Shown here piece after piece: positions 53,845-64,000 of a DNA stretch of 64,000 nucleotides (its first letter is position 1; every line of letters begins with the position of its first letter). The stretch lies in NCBI GenBank assembly GCA_024195265.1, contig JAJLRJ010000001.1, positions 51,670,672-51,734,671 of the forward strand, given 5' to 3'. The stretch comes from Dendrophyllia cribrosa (taxonomy: Eukaryota > Cnidaria > Anthozoa > Scleractinia > Dendrophylliidae). The translations under genes were made by a program, and so were the position numbers. A model generated the notes under the pieces. That model searched no databases. It saw nothing but the letters and a program-made list of their open reading frames with translations, and was not told the origin of the DNA.

Positions 53845-55540
53845 AAAACGATAGCCAGATACCACTGAGAACTATATGTTCCATTACTTTGCAACAGATA
53901 AAGGTCAATGAAATTGGGCGATAGTTCGAAGGATCTGATTTCAGGTCTTACTTGTGGACAGCAGTGACAAAGGCTTTAGACCAGTCAGATGGTACGGAGT
54001 TGGTGTTGGAATATAAAGCATAGCCATGGAGATTGCGGGTCTTCCATTTCTTTTAAGATCCGTGCCGGTATTTCGTCTGGACCTGAGGCTGTTTGTCTTT
54101 AGCTCCAATAGCTGTTTGGCAACACCTCGAGAGAAATTCAATTCAGGTATCGAATCATACAGTGATGGACCTATGCCCGGTAATGGTAATGTTTCTTCAG
54201 TGAAAACTGAATGGAAATAGGTGCTAAGTGATTCAGCCTTGTCCCTGTCCGACACACTAATACAGTCGCCCACTTTCAGTGGGGGATACCCCGATATTCT
54301 CAGATCTGCTGGTTTTAACATACGACCAAAATTTCTTGGGATTTTCGCTAAGACTGCCTCCAATAATATCGTTAACGTAATTGCTGCGAGATGAGATGAT
54401 TTGACAAGTTTAGATACCAGATTTCTTTGTTTCTTAAGGTGTTTCCCTCCAGTTTCCGTGTTGCCGCACCTACCATTTTTGAGCGGCCGTTTAACTAACT
54501 TTCCTTTATTGAATTAGTATAAAACTTACACAAAATATTGTACAAAGTTTGAAGTTTATATGAGTGTAACAATTTTGTAAATCGGATTTAAAATTGCGGA
54601 GATAAACGAGAAATATTGAAATCACTCGAGTCTAAATTCCGAGCGATTGCGATGGCATCTAGAAAAATCAAAACTATTACGATAAACTATGACATATGGC
54701 AAAGAAAATGTCTAAAAACTAGAAACTTTTGTCAAGCCGATTTTGAGTAAATCAGAAAAACATTTCGAACTTGTGATTTTGCATGTGTATGAGCACATCC
54801 ATAAGTTCCTCAATTAAGCTTATAAAAGTTTAATTTCTCAATCTCAAATTTACGCCAAAATGTGTGTTTAGTGTATGAGATGAAACTATGAAAGTTTGAA
54901 AGCGTTTCTCGTTTTAGTGTTGGAGATTTGATTTTCTATAGGAAACCATAGTTTTTTGACTGAGTCCTTGATATTGTAGTTTTAGCGCTTTTCTGCATAT
55001 TTCAAAAACCGCGAGATAGATTTTTTTACAACTTTTATGGTCGTTTCGTTATAATATGAACAACATTGTCTCGAAGTTTAATCTTGATTGAAACATTGCA
55101 ACATGGTCAAATAAAATAATAAAGTTCACCTAAAACGCGATTGAGACTCTGTGTTTTTTCTAGATGCCATCGCAATCGCTCGGAATTTAGACTCAAGCGA
55201 TTTCAATGTTTCTCGTTTATCTCCGCAATTTTAAATCCGATTTACAAAATTGTTACAATCTTTTAAACTTCAAACTAAGTACAATATTTTGTGTAAGTTT
55301 TATACAAATTCAATAAAGGAAAGTTAGTTAAACGGCCGCTTAAAAATGGTCGGTGCGGCTGCATGGAAACTGGAGGGAAACACCTTAAAAGCGTTCCAAT
55401 GCTGGGTGTTCCTTATTCTAATTACTTTCTTGTGGAGACGATCTTTCTTTCGCATTTGTCTTTTGATGTTGTGGGTAATCCTGGGAAGTTTATATTTGTG
55501 GCCGAGAATCGTTGGGAAATTTGCTGATCCCAGTTAATAA
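53845..55540 (-). pseudogene. Jockey/RTE-like LINE remnant, split by a TTAA element
   Basis: On -: YKLPRITHNIKRQMRKKDRL, HKKVIRIRNTQHWNAF (55540-55389), then after the inserted element KKQRNLVSKLVKSSHL, AKIPRNFGRML, DRDKAESLSTYFHSVFTEE. In shifted frames follow SGPDEIPARILKEME, SDWSKAFVTAVHK and SNYRPISLT (to about 53845). This order is the linker and start of the RT of a Jockey/RTE-type LINE. At least two frameshifts show that it is dead. Confidence 0.75.
54438..55384. mobile_element. 947-bp long-TIR element inserted in a LINE, TTAA target sites
   Basis: TIRs of about 235 bp start GGTGTTTCCCTCCAGTTTCC. TTAA flanks both sides (54434-54437 and 55385-55388). Deleting the element with one TTAA restores the LINE reading frame across the site (NTQHWNAF then KKQRNLV). 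The 480-bp interior has no ORF. Confidence 0.9.
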
Positions 55541-55717
55541 AGATAGCTTTCTGTGTTACTGTGCGAATCAGAAAAGCGTGAACACTTCATTAATCACGCT
55601 TGGATTTTCCTTTACAAAAATTGGTCCCTTTTTTTCCTTTATTTATTTTATTGCTATTTTCGTCCAAGAGATGGGAATTGATGGCATTTAGATAGAATTT
55701 CCTACTGAATTACGCTT

Positions 55718-56106
55718 AAAGGGACACGGTCCTGGCTGATATATTGTGTTTTCGTTATTATGGCCAGGAGCTGGCTTTAAGCCGGCTTACTTTGTTATAT
55801 TGAAATAGGAAGAAACCATCTCCAAAAGTAATAGAAGCAAAGAAATATGAACTAAACAAACAAAATAACGGCTAGAAAAGTCAAAATTTCACAAGAATGG
55901 CAAGTTTGATTTCTTGACCGCCTGTCAATAAATCAAATTTTATGAACTGTAATCCACTTCAATCCTTGCAATCCTTCACTGCTTCTTTTGTTTTGCTCTA
56001 TAGATTCTTTTTATCCAACTAAGTTGTACATTTGGTGGTATTTGGCGATAAAACGTGGAAATAAGCTAAGCGAAATTTTGCAATTTCGGCGGAACAGTGT
56101 CCCTTT
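55718..56106. mobile_element. 389-bp MITE, ends AAAGGGACACGGTCC
   Basis: Left AAAGGGACACGGTCC and right 'ggcggaacagtgtcccttt' are inverted. This is the intact copy of the family that forms the outer level of the nest at 48662-51214. It lies about 155 bp beyond the RACK1 stop codon. Confidence 0.75.
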
Positions 56107-56209
56107 GAACAGAACACATTTCCTTTTTTCAAATTTCAAATGTAAAACCAAGGCCCCAACACATAAGCCAACAAACAAGACAAAACTGAGTAACTGAGTA
56201 GCTGTGTTT

Positions 56210-56215
56210 TTTATT
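56210..56215 (-). terminator. RACK1 AATAAA polyadenylation signal
   Basis: AATAAA on -, about 50 bp after the stop codon at 56263. The short 3' UTR agrees with a highly expressed gene. Confidence 0.65.
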
Positions 56216-56262
56216 TTTACAGTATTGTAAAATTCCTCTGATACCAAACGCGACTTATTGTC

Positions 56263-59200
56263 TTAAATTCGAGAAACTTGCCACACACGGATCAAGTGAT
56301 CTGTGTAACCAGCAAATAATGTCTGACCATCTGCTGACCAGGCTAGGGAGATACAATCAGCTGGGGGAGCCTTGCCTCCGATGTTGATCACGTCAGGTCG
56401 CAGTTCATCGACCACTGACTTGGCCTCCAGATCCTAGAAGCGTAAATATAAGAGACATGAGGTGTGTAATATGAGAGATGCGAGTGCAAGAAAAGCCTCT
56501 GGCAAGCTAATTCCAAATTTCATTTTGTAAATATCATTTTTCCTTTTTAAAATTACTGCTGAATACAAACACCAACAAGGTAATTTTAAGGCCCGTTCAC
56601 ACAGGCGATTTCTTGTGCAATTTTTATTGCACTTGTTGATGCAATTTTTGTCGCGCGTTAGTTGCATCTTCAAATCGCATGTGTAAACGGGCGGCGATTT
56701 CAGGGTGATTTGGGTGCGATTTGTCGCGCGATGTCGCAGAGGTTTCGAACATGTTTGAAACCTGATGCAACTTGTCGGCGATTTTTGGGAAATCACAGCA
56801 AATCAAAGCAAATGTCGCACCCGAATCGCACAGAAAGTCGTCGTTAGTTTACAGTACACTTGCGACAAAAGTTGCATTGGAGAGCGCGACAAAAATCGCA
56901 TCAAAACTCGCATGTGTAAACGGGTCTTTACAGGGATAGTGGTAATTGAAAGTAAAATATTCACATATACCAAGGTGCTAAAGTTGGCCGTTTGAATTCA
57001 AAATTGTTCAACATTGCTGAATAAAGCTTTATATCAGTCAAACTTTACATTCAAAATAATTCAAGTTTTGTTCTTGAGTGTGAACAACAATTTTGAATAG
57101 ACAATATTCATATTCTCAGTATTTGACTGGAACTTGGCTTGCAGTCAAGGCTCACGCTGAACAGCCTCTTCACATGCAAATAAAATTAATGATATTCCCC
57201 CACATGAGCCTCCAATACAAGCTAGTTCCTGTTCAATACCGAGTTATTAAAAAAAAAACTTGTGGAGCTAGGGCTTGGGCCATATACAGCCACATCGCTG
57301 GGCTGAACTCTGACACATACCCAAACCTTGATGCTGGGTCCCACTGCCGCACAAAGCCAGTATCTGTTGGGGCTGAAGCACAGAGAGTTTATGATGTCAC
57401 CTCCTTGAAGGGTGTACAAGTGTTTTCCCTCATTCAAGTCCCACAGCATGGCACTGCCGTCTTTGCCACCGGACGCACACAGAGAACCATCAGGTGAGAC
57501 AGTCACGCAGTTCAGATATCCAGTGTGGCCTTTGTGGTTGGTCTTCAGACGGCAATTTGTCAAGTTCCACACCTAACAGGCCACAAAGCAAGAGTTTTAG
57601 CTAAGCTGTTTAAATCTAAACTTTAGTTGAAACCCAATGTCAGTAAGAAGACAAAATGAAGCAATACCTTGACAACTTTATCCTGCCCAGCAGACACAAT
57701 GATTGGATTGCTGGAGTTTGGTGAGAACCTCACACAGGACACCCAGTCAGAATGCCCTTCATCCTGTTTATAAACAACAGCAAGAAAATTAAATGCCCAT
57801 TTTCATTTTCATGTCCTTTTTTTATTTAGTGGAACCTCCTGTAAACAATCACCCAAAATGCAAAACCAAGGCCAGGTTGCTTACGAGAGGTCACACCACA
57901 GGGTATCATAACTTTGCAACTACAATGTAACAGTGCAAAACAATGTGTCATATTTAGAGCTGTACTGTAACACAGTTTTTAATTTGCGTCTGTAGTGTCA
58001 TCGAAATATGTGCGAGTGATACCTTACCAGAGGTTGACAACAATAGAAAAAATTCAAATCAACACCGTTGAAAGTTGTTGAAACTTCAATGATTTGACTG
58101 GTATTTTGGAGAAGTGATTGCTTAGGAGACGTGGTCCCATATAGAGGTTTGGCTGTAAATGAATTGACCATTCTCAGTACTCTTTAACCCTTTACTCCCT
58201 AAGGCGAATGCCACTTCTTTCCAAATTGATAAGGAGTAAGCCCATGTCCATGTATGATATACCATTTTAAAGCTACTGATCAGTGTATTTCATAAAACAT
58301 ATCAGCATCTGTGAATGAAGTTATGGTTTTGACAGAAATGGGTTTTAAATGTAAAATTAAAAAAGTTCAATAACATCGTACTCTTCATATATATTAGTTA
58401 CACCCTTAAACTATAGCTCATTTTGAAGCTTTTGATTCATCTATTAATAAATGGAGATAAGTCTTGGACTACAAATGTGTAAGGAAAGAAATGTTAAAAA
58501 GTTGTAGGGGTGGTCAACCATGCCACATATAGGAGGGGGCTATGATTTTATGCCTTTGTTGGGTAGATTATTTATTTAGTTTCTTTATTTTTTTCATGTC
58601 GACTTGAAGTAGTGAAGCATTGCTCAATAAAATTACCATAGCTTTACAACACTGTTTGAACAATTCTCCCATGCTTCCCCCCCTCCCACAACCTGAGTGC
58701 CTACCTTTAAAAAATCACCCCTTCTGGAACAATTTATCAAATAAATGGCACAAACCTGAATGGTATACTTGCAGACCCCAAGAGTGTTCCACAGCTTGAT
58801 GGTGCTGTCACGCGATCCCGACACAATCTGACGGTTGTCAGCAGAAAATGCAACACTTGTAACATCTTTGGTGTGACCAACGAAACGACGGGTGGTGATG
58901 CCTCTGATTCAACATGGAAAAGTCAAACAAAATGTTTTATTACTACAGTTGACAGTTTCCGAGCATGCAATCTCGCAAACAATTTTCCTTCAGGCCACAA
59001 CCTTTCCTGGTGCCTTGTGTGGTGGCTTATGGGAGAGTCAACTGTTTCCTCAATATCAAAATCCAAATTCTCCTTCCTTGTCCTCATACTTTTCTGATAG
59101 AAGTAGAGGGGAGAAGTTGTTAAAATATCAAGAGAACTTATCTTGGCCTCTCTAATTGACTAAGCATTGTTATAATATGACCGTATGGCCCCGCTGACGC

Positions 59201-62200
59201 AATCCTACAGAAAATAGAATCGCAAGGTGATGTGAGCAGGGCCGGACGGGTTGACGTGAGCCAGACCGGAAAAAGCTGTCCGGCTCCGCTCGAGTTCAAG
59301 TAACCTCACACTGCACAACTATTCTTGTACTTTCCAGTCATATTATAAAATACTTATTGACTGAGTTAGGTCGGGGCGGACGGGAAAATATTTGGCTCTC
59401 GGTCATGGTGCACAGACTTCGCTGTGCTCGGTCTGTAGCCATGACCTTGAGCCAAATATTTTCCCGTCCCCACCTCCCACTCAGTCAATAAGTGCATATT
59501 ATTACAAGTAGATATTTGGTGATGATCACTGTTTGGGCTTGAAGGGTTAAGTGTATTTGAAGTAACTTAAATAAATCAAATTAAGTTTGACCTTTGGAAA
59601 ACCTGGCTGACTGCTATGAAACTCAGCAATACCTCTGTTTTTGAGGTTAACAAAACCATGGTAGTAACGACATGATGCAGTACAGTTTGCAGTTCAAGTA
59701 GGCTACTGTTTCCTGTGTTTCCAGGGGTTTCAATAAAATTTGAGGTAGGCAACGCGTTTGAGTAGAGTAACCGACTGTATCAATAAGTTTTAAAATAATT
59801 TTTCTTATATTTCTTCAATTTGGTGGGGAAAATAGTTGACTTCTCCAGGCAAAGTAGCCGACGGTTTTCGTCGGCCGTCGGTGCTTATTGACCCACAAAA
59901 AAAAAAAAAAAAGGAAAAGGAGAAAAAGCTTTTATTAAGGAGAGTTGTAGAGAGGAAACAAAGAGTTCACTTTTAACCATCAATAATTAAAAGCTTGAGT
60001 ACTTGGGCAAACAACTTACGCAGTAAGATCCCAAAGCCTAAGCGTGTTGTCCCAGGAGCCAGACAGTGCAAACTGGCCATCAGAGGACATGACAACATCA
60101 GATATAAAGTGGTTGTGACCATGAAGAGATTTCTCAGCTTCACCGTAGTTTGCCTCATCACGAGTTAGTTTCCACACAATGAGGGTTTTATCTAAAAAAA
60201 GACAGTTTGATGTTGCAGTTTAATCTCACTAACAAACTACACTGTACTCTAGTGCTACGGTATTTAATAAAACACCCTATGCCACACTGTATGTGATTTT
60301 GCCTCCCCTCAAAGGGGCTTTTTTTTGCCCACCTAGGTCAATGATTCTGTGTCACTGTACTTCTGTAGTAAGCTCTGCTAGGTGTTAGCAACATGTACAA
60401 GAAAACTGAATTTTGGAATTTGTGACCAACTTATTATCACAAACGTAACATGAATTAAAAAATAAAAAAAATAAATAAAGATGGTGAATGAGCTTGGCAA
60501 TGAAATGAAAAGATTTATGTTCATTGTGTGATATCAAACCCATGACAGGGATTCAGATTTTTTTCTTTGTCCATGATGCAATGAACATTACATCTTCTCA
60601 TAAAAGAAATAGTCACTGTTATGGTTTATCTGGCATGGTGATCATTGTTGTCGTTTGTGTTGTTGACCGAACAAAAAGGCACATATTCACACACTTACTC
60701 AGGACTGGGCCACAGAGCCCTACATGTAAGTGGCAGATTGGGTTTCAACAGAAGACTGCTATCTATGCCAGCCATAAGTCACATATGTCAGGAAAAATTA
60801 GGTTAAGCATTCAAAAACAGACATTTATACATGTAATCACATGTTCAAAAATTGAACATTTGATCTTCTTTGATGAGCAAAAGTTTTGGTGATAATGATT
60901 TTTGTTTGAGTGTTAAATGTTATCAACCTCTTCCCCAGGGCATTGAGCATTCAAAATGGCAGGTGGGGGGGGGGGGGGGGTGCCCTTGGACAATTTGCCA
61001 AAATACTACAACAATCATGAAATATTATGTCACATGACACACAATGAAATGGTGTTTTAAAACATTATGTACAGCAATTGGTAGCCTTGTTTGTTTTCTG
61101 GCTTCTGAAACCATTGTTCAAATGAAACAAAGATTTAATCATGTTTTTCTGGCATCAAAATATGCCAGGTTTGGAGTGTTTTGGTAGCCTTATCCAAAGG
61201 TTTCTTAGAACGCAGAGAAGGCACTAGGGATGAGGTTGGAACTTTATTAAGCTAAATCAAACGTTCCAAGTTTGAATTAGGCTCGATTTCCAGATGTTTT
61301 GTGCCCGTGGGGGGGGGGGGGGGGGGGTACTCTGCAAATTTTTGGGTGAGGGTGTGCTGCTGGGACTCTGAGAACCTTAACCTATACTAGACCATTTTAA
61401 CTGCATTTTGTAACCCTATTCTAGACTAAACAACAAAAAAAACCTACCCTATCCTAGACCTTTTCTAGACTCTCTATTTTCCAGAAACTTGTTCACTATC
61501 ACAGTTATTAGTTAACAGGGGTCAGTAAAAATGCCGTGCTGCCTGCCGTACTGATTTTTAAATGATATTTGCCAGTAAACCTTGTCTAGACTAAATTTCT
61601 TCATGCAACTGATCAGTTTCGTGGAAAATGATACCCTATTCTAGACCAAAAATATCTGATAACTATACCCTTTCCCAGACTAAACTGCCTGAAAACCATA
61701 CCCTTCACAGCGGCACATACCTATATAGCTCATTTATGGGAGTACCCCCTCTCCCCCGGGGTTTTGCGTGCCCACATTCTTTACCGACAACCACTATGAA
61801 CCAGTGATCCAGCCGTTGTTGGGAGGATCTGAAACCAGACTCTCTCGAACAGTTGAAAATCGAGCCTAACTTTGATATAGTTTGAATAAGTTCGATAACC
61901 GAACGTTCAATGTGACATACTGAACCATGTACTTGTGTACACGTAAATTTTCAGCCAGAACTTGACTGACACAAGTATAAGAAGGCATAATCAAGACAGC
62001 ATGCTTCCGAAACATGACACTTGGATCAGTACTGTATCGAACACTCATAAAAACACTGTATAAATATTCTTATGCCACATGCTTGTATGTGGCAGTAAGC
62101 TTATGTTGCTGTGAATACGTTTGTTACGTTTGGTTCTACTAAAGATAATGACGAAAACAGATTTACCATCGCTTACATAATATGTATAAACCACTGCAGT

Positions 62201-62573
62201 AGATACACTGATGTACAAAAAATAAATGGGCTTCGAATGCTGGCAATAAAAAGCTAAACGTCTTACAAAAACCTCGATAAATTGTACGAAATACACTTCC
62301 TTTTTATAAACTGAATAACTGTTAAACATGAATCTTATGAGAAAATAAAATTAGACAATAAAACTATTTATTTCCCTTGTTCATTACGGGATTATAAAAC
62401 AAAAATATTCGAGAATCCTACTACCAGCAACTACACAAATTTAACAAGTTTCCCAAGTACGTACCCCGAGAGCCGGACAAAATCTTGTCTGGATCTTGAG
62501 GATTGGTGGCAATTTGGGTTACCCATCCGTTGTGCCCTTTTAATGTTCCACGTAGAGTTAGTCCCTCGGCCAT
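56263..62573 (-). CDS. RACK1: RACK1, receptor for activated C kinase 1 (seven-blade WD40 protein)
   Basis: Six coding exons on -: 62573-62465, 60191-60020, 58903-58756, 57763-57668, 57572-57327 and 56433-56263. All have GT-AG borders and consistent phases; the total is 942 nt, 313 aa. Blades are recognisable in order, from [19 protein letters not shown] through [100 protein letters not shown] and the final [14 protein letters not shown]1 is a 40S ribosomal protein near the mRNA exit and a scaffold for PKC and other signalling proteins. A pyrimidine-rich stretch at 62641-62669 on - could serve as a 5' TOP motif, as expected for ribosomal-protein-type mRNAs. Introns 1 and 5 carry mobile elements. 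The gene is complete and intact. Confidence 0.97.
56588..56930. mobile_element. hAT-like MITE in RACK1 intron 5
   Basis: Left 'aaggcccgttcacacaggcg' and right 'gcatgtgtaaacgggtcttt' are inverted. The interior repeats 'tgtcgcgcg' and 'gcgacaaaaatcgcat' motifs. No ORF. Confidence 0.6.
57100..57245. repeat. diverged copy of foldback A in RACK1 intron 5
   Basis: 'gacaatattcatattctcag' and 'ttgactggaacttggcttgc' on the left, 'caagctagttcctgttcaat' on the right. Same family as 37748-37912. Confidence 0.7.
59353..59492. repeat. foldback in RACK1 intron 2
   Basis: 'cttattgactgagt', 'ggacgggaaaatatttggct' and 'ggtcatgg' are mirrored on the right. The loop contains 'cttcgctgtgctcg'. Confidence 0.85.
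60960..60980. repeat. poly(G) tract in RACK1 intron 1
   Basis: Run of about 18 G. The rest of intron 1 outside the repeat at 61309 has no recognisable feature. Confidence 0.9.
61309..61757. repeat. poly(G)-headed repeat element (copy 2)
   Basis: Poly(G), then GGTACTC; repeated 'ctattctagac'-type motifs; ends 'cggcacatacctatatagct' and 'gggagtacccc'. Same family as 15664-16019, here in RACK1 intron 1. Confidence 0.7.
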
Positions 62574-62934
62574 GATGTCTTGTTTTACTCAACGATTTCG
62601 GCGGATTTAGCACCGACTTATACCGCGATGGCGGTCGACGAGAGGAAAGAGAAAGAGGGAGAACGAGAGACATGATTTTAGAACTGGGCACGAGACAAAA
62701 CTCTGATTTGTGGGTGGGGAGGGTAAGTGAGAATTGCTCTCTTGCACGAAATCGAGGCGAACACACATGTCCGAAGTGACGTGGCGACCGCCATATTGTT
62801 CTTCACGGTAGATGTATATTTTTTTCTACCAATTTTCATTGCATATTGGCGGTCTTTGTTCGAATTTAACGATCTTTGATTGATTAACAAGATTTTAGTG
62901 CTTTTCTGTGTAATCGGAAGAAGTTCTAGCTGCT
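62574..62934. promoter_or_regulatory. RACK1-COPA bidirectional promoter interval
   Basis: 361 bp separate the two start codons, with the genes pointing outward. It contains 'ccgccatattg' (about 62790), a YY1-type motif common in ribosomal and housekeeping promoters. A second 'gcgatggcgg' lies near 62626, and a purine-rich + strand stretch at 62641-62669 reads as a pyrimidine tract in the RACK1 direction. No TATA box is in a useful position for RACK1. Confidence 0.65.
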
Positions 62935-62974
62935 ATGCTAACGAAGTTCGAGACAAAATCCGCCAGAGTGAAAG
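62935..62974 (+). CDS. COPA: COPA, coatomer subunit alpha, first coding exon (partial)
   Basis: ATG CTA ACG ... AAA G|GTAAGA encodes MLTKFETKSARVKG, the invariant N-terminus of coatomer alpha ahead of its first WD40 blade. The exon ends in phase 1 within the Gly codon, as the family needs before LSFHP. Alpha-COP is the scaffold of the COPI coat in Golgi-to-ER retrieval and reads dilysine signals through its WD40 domain. No second exon is recognised before the window ends, so the remaining protein lies beyond 64000. The pairing with RACK1 through a short interval suggests shared regulation. Confidence 0.88.
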
Positions 62975-64000
62975 GTAAGACAAACTATGGTTCCTTTCGA
63001 ATATTTTGTAGCATGCATGCTTGCACAAAATTATAACTTCCGAAATGATCATTTTCAGTGTCATGATTATCGTTTGAGGAAGTTAATCCAGTTTTTATCA
63101 TTGTTGACTGGTTATTTGTAGTTTTATTCAGTTTTATACCGAGATCATTGTCTCTCTGACTTAGTTCAGTCTTGCTTTGAACCATCACGATCGAGTCCAA
63201 GTTGAAGAATTTTAATACTTTTTCTGCCCCAAAAAGTTTGTTTGTATGCACACTTTAATGGTGTGCGGCTATATTATTCCTGTCAATTTTTAAAGGATAT
63301 TTTGAAAAGAATGAATAATGGTTAACCTTACTTCTAATGTTTTGTCATACCAATTTGGCAAAAGGTTTAAGCTTACATGTATACTTTAAGTCAAACTGAT
63401 GTTTTCAGTTATGTCAGCTAACATCCAGCTTCAGATTACCACTTCACCCGTGTGCCAAATGTAACTGATGAATTACAGTAAGAATGACACGAGCAGCATT
63501 CCAACCAGTTTACATGTACACTGTAAATACATGTTTAAGGTTTTGGCACATGATTGTAAATGGCATCTAAACTACATGTACATGTAGGCCCAAACATTTT
63601 CAAAGAAAGCCCATAAAAATTACACTTAATGAGACGAGCTGCTGCTCACAAAACAGGGTCTTGCTTCAGTGGATAGGAGCTGCACCAAGTTATAAAGGCA
63701 GACTCGATTCCATTGAAGCCTCGCATATTTTCTGGGTATTCAGAAAAGACCCATTATCACTTACCGTGATGCTTCCCGCATTGTTTACTATGAAATGTGA
63801 ATTTGTAAATTTCACTGAAACAGACGGATGATGTATTATCAGCATTATTTTCCACAATGGAACCAGATTTCTAGTCACAATTTCACCGCTTATGGCTGAA
63901 CTTCGTGGGTGTGTATGATCGCAGTGCATCATGGATAAGGGTCTTTAAAACCTAAAGATCCCTTTATTGTGGCTTTCTTCAATCACAATTTACATTATGA
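62975..64000 (+). other. COPA intron 1 (partial)
   Basis: Begins GTAAGA. No exon with the expected LSFHPKR start is seen to the window end. Contains only AT-rich sequence and 'tacatgtaca' repeats near 63510-63590. Confidence 0.6.

Noticed and set aside
60524..60892. 122-codon ORF on + in RACK1 intron 1
   Set aside because: Antisense to the intron, with no recognised motif and random composition.
56434..62464. Intronic snoRNAs in RACK1, as in vertebrates
   Set aside because: Searched by eye on the sense strand for a C box (RUGAUGA) with a D box (CUGA) and closing stem; none convincing. A dedicated snoRNA scan would settle it.
1..64000. CRISPR arrays, bacterial operons, phage genes
   Set aside because: Nothing of this kind is seen; the window is a metazoan nuclear sequence with spliced genes.

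Overview
This is nuclear DNA from an animal, most likely an anthozoan cnidarian (stony coral or sea anemone). The evidence is AT-rich sequence, spliced metazoan genes with GT-AG introns, and a very dense load of small inverted-repeat DNA elements, LINE fragments and a Penelope-like element carrying hammerhead-type termini. Species cannot be fixed from the sequence alone. All calls were made by reading the sequence; no database search was run.

Genes. Recognised host genes, left to right, are: two or three exons of an EF-hand gene on + (684-3316); two nearly identical intronless six-span membrane-protein genes (4633-5475 and 16700-17542) plus a decayed third relative (21034-21480); a CLN3/battenin-like gene on + (30120-33965, two exons); an outer-dynein-arm docking protein of the ODAD1/CCDC63 family on - (39587-42177, three exons); a secreted N-formylglutamate-amidohydrolase-like gene on - (46041-47466, two exons); RACK1 on - (56263-62573, six exons, complete, 313 aa); and the first coding exon of COPA on + (62935-62974), which leaves the window. 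RACK1 and COPA are head to head across a 361-bp shared promoter interval.

Duplications. 3512-8630 and 14686-17815 are two copies of one block carrying the membrane-protein gene. Copy A has about 2.86 kb that copy B lacks (5492-8347), containing a chromodomain ORF and a four-unit tandem repeat. Copy B has its own insertion (about 15106-16587). Between the copies lies a 3.85-kb inverted-repeat-bounded element (9634-13486, flanked by AAGAT) whose only gene encodes a putative cysteine protease joined to basic repeats and an RPA-like zinc-ribbon/OB domain. No transposase was seen. This is the strongest candidate for something undescribed. A small Harbinger-like element with a broken transposase head follows (13728-14542).

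Mobile DNA on the right half. A 5'-truncated LINE with 18-bp target duplications lies at 34046-37227, and three foldback elements stand end to end at 37748-38291. CR1/Jockey-type remnants are at 45556-46050, 52519-52862 and 53845-55540; the last is split by an element flanked by TTAA. A three-level nest (small MITE, second MITE, Penelope-like element with a 13-bp target duplication) fills about 48640-51214. A fragment of the RACK1 3' end lies just downstream of the ODAD1-like gene.

The rest is introns, simple repeats and unassigned intergenic sequence. Most short ORFs in it look like chance or repeat-derived reading frames.
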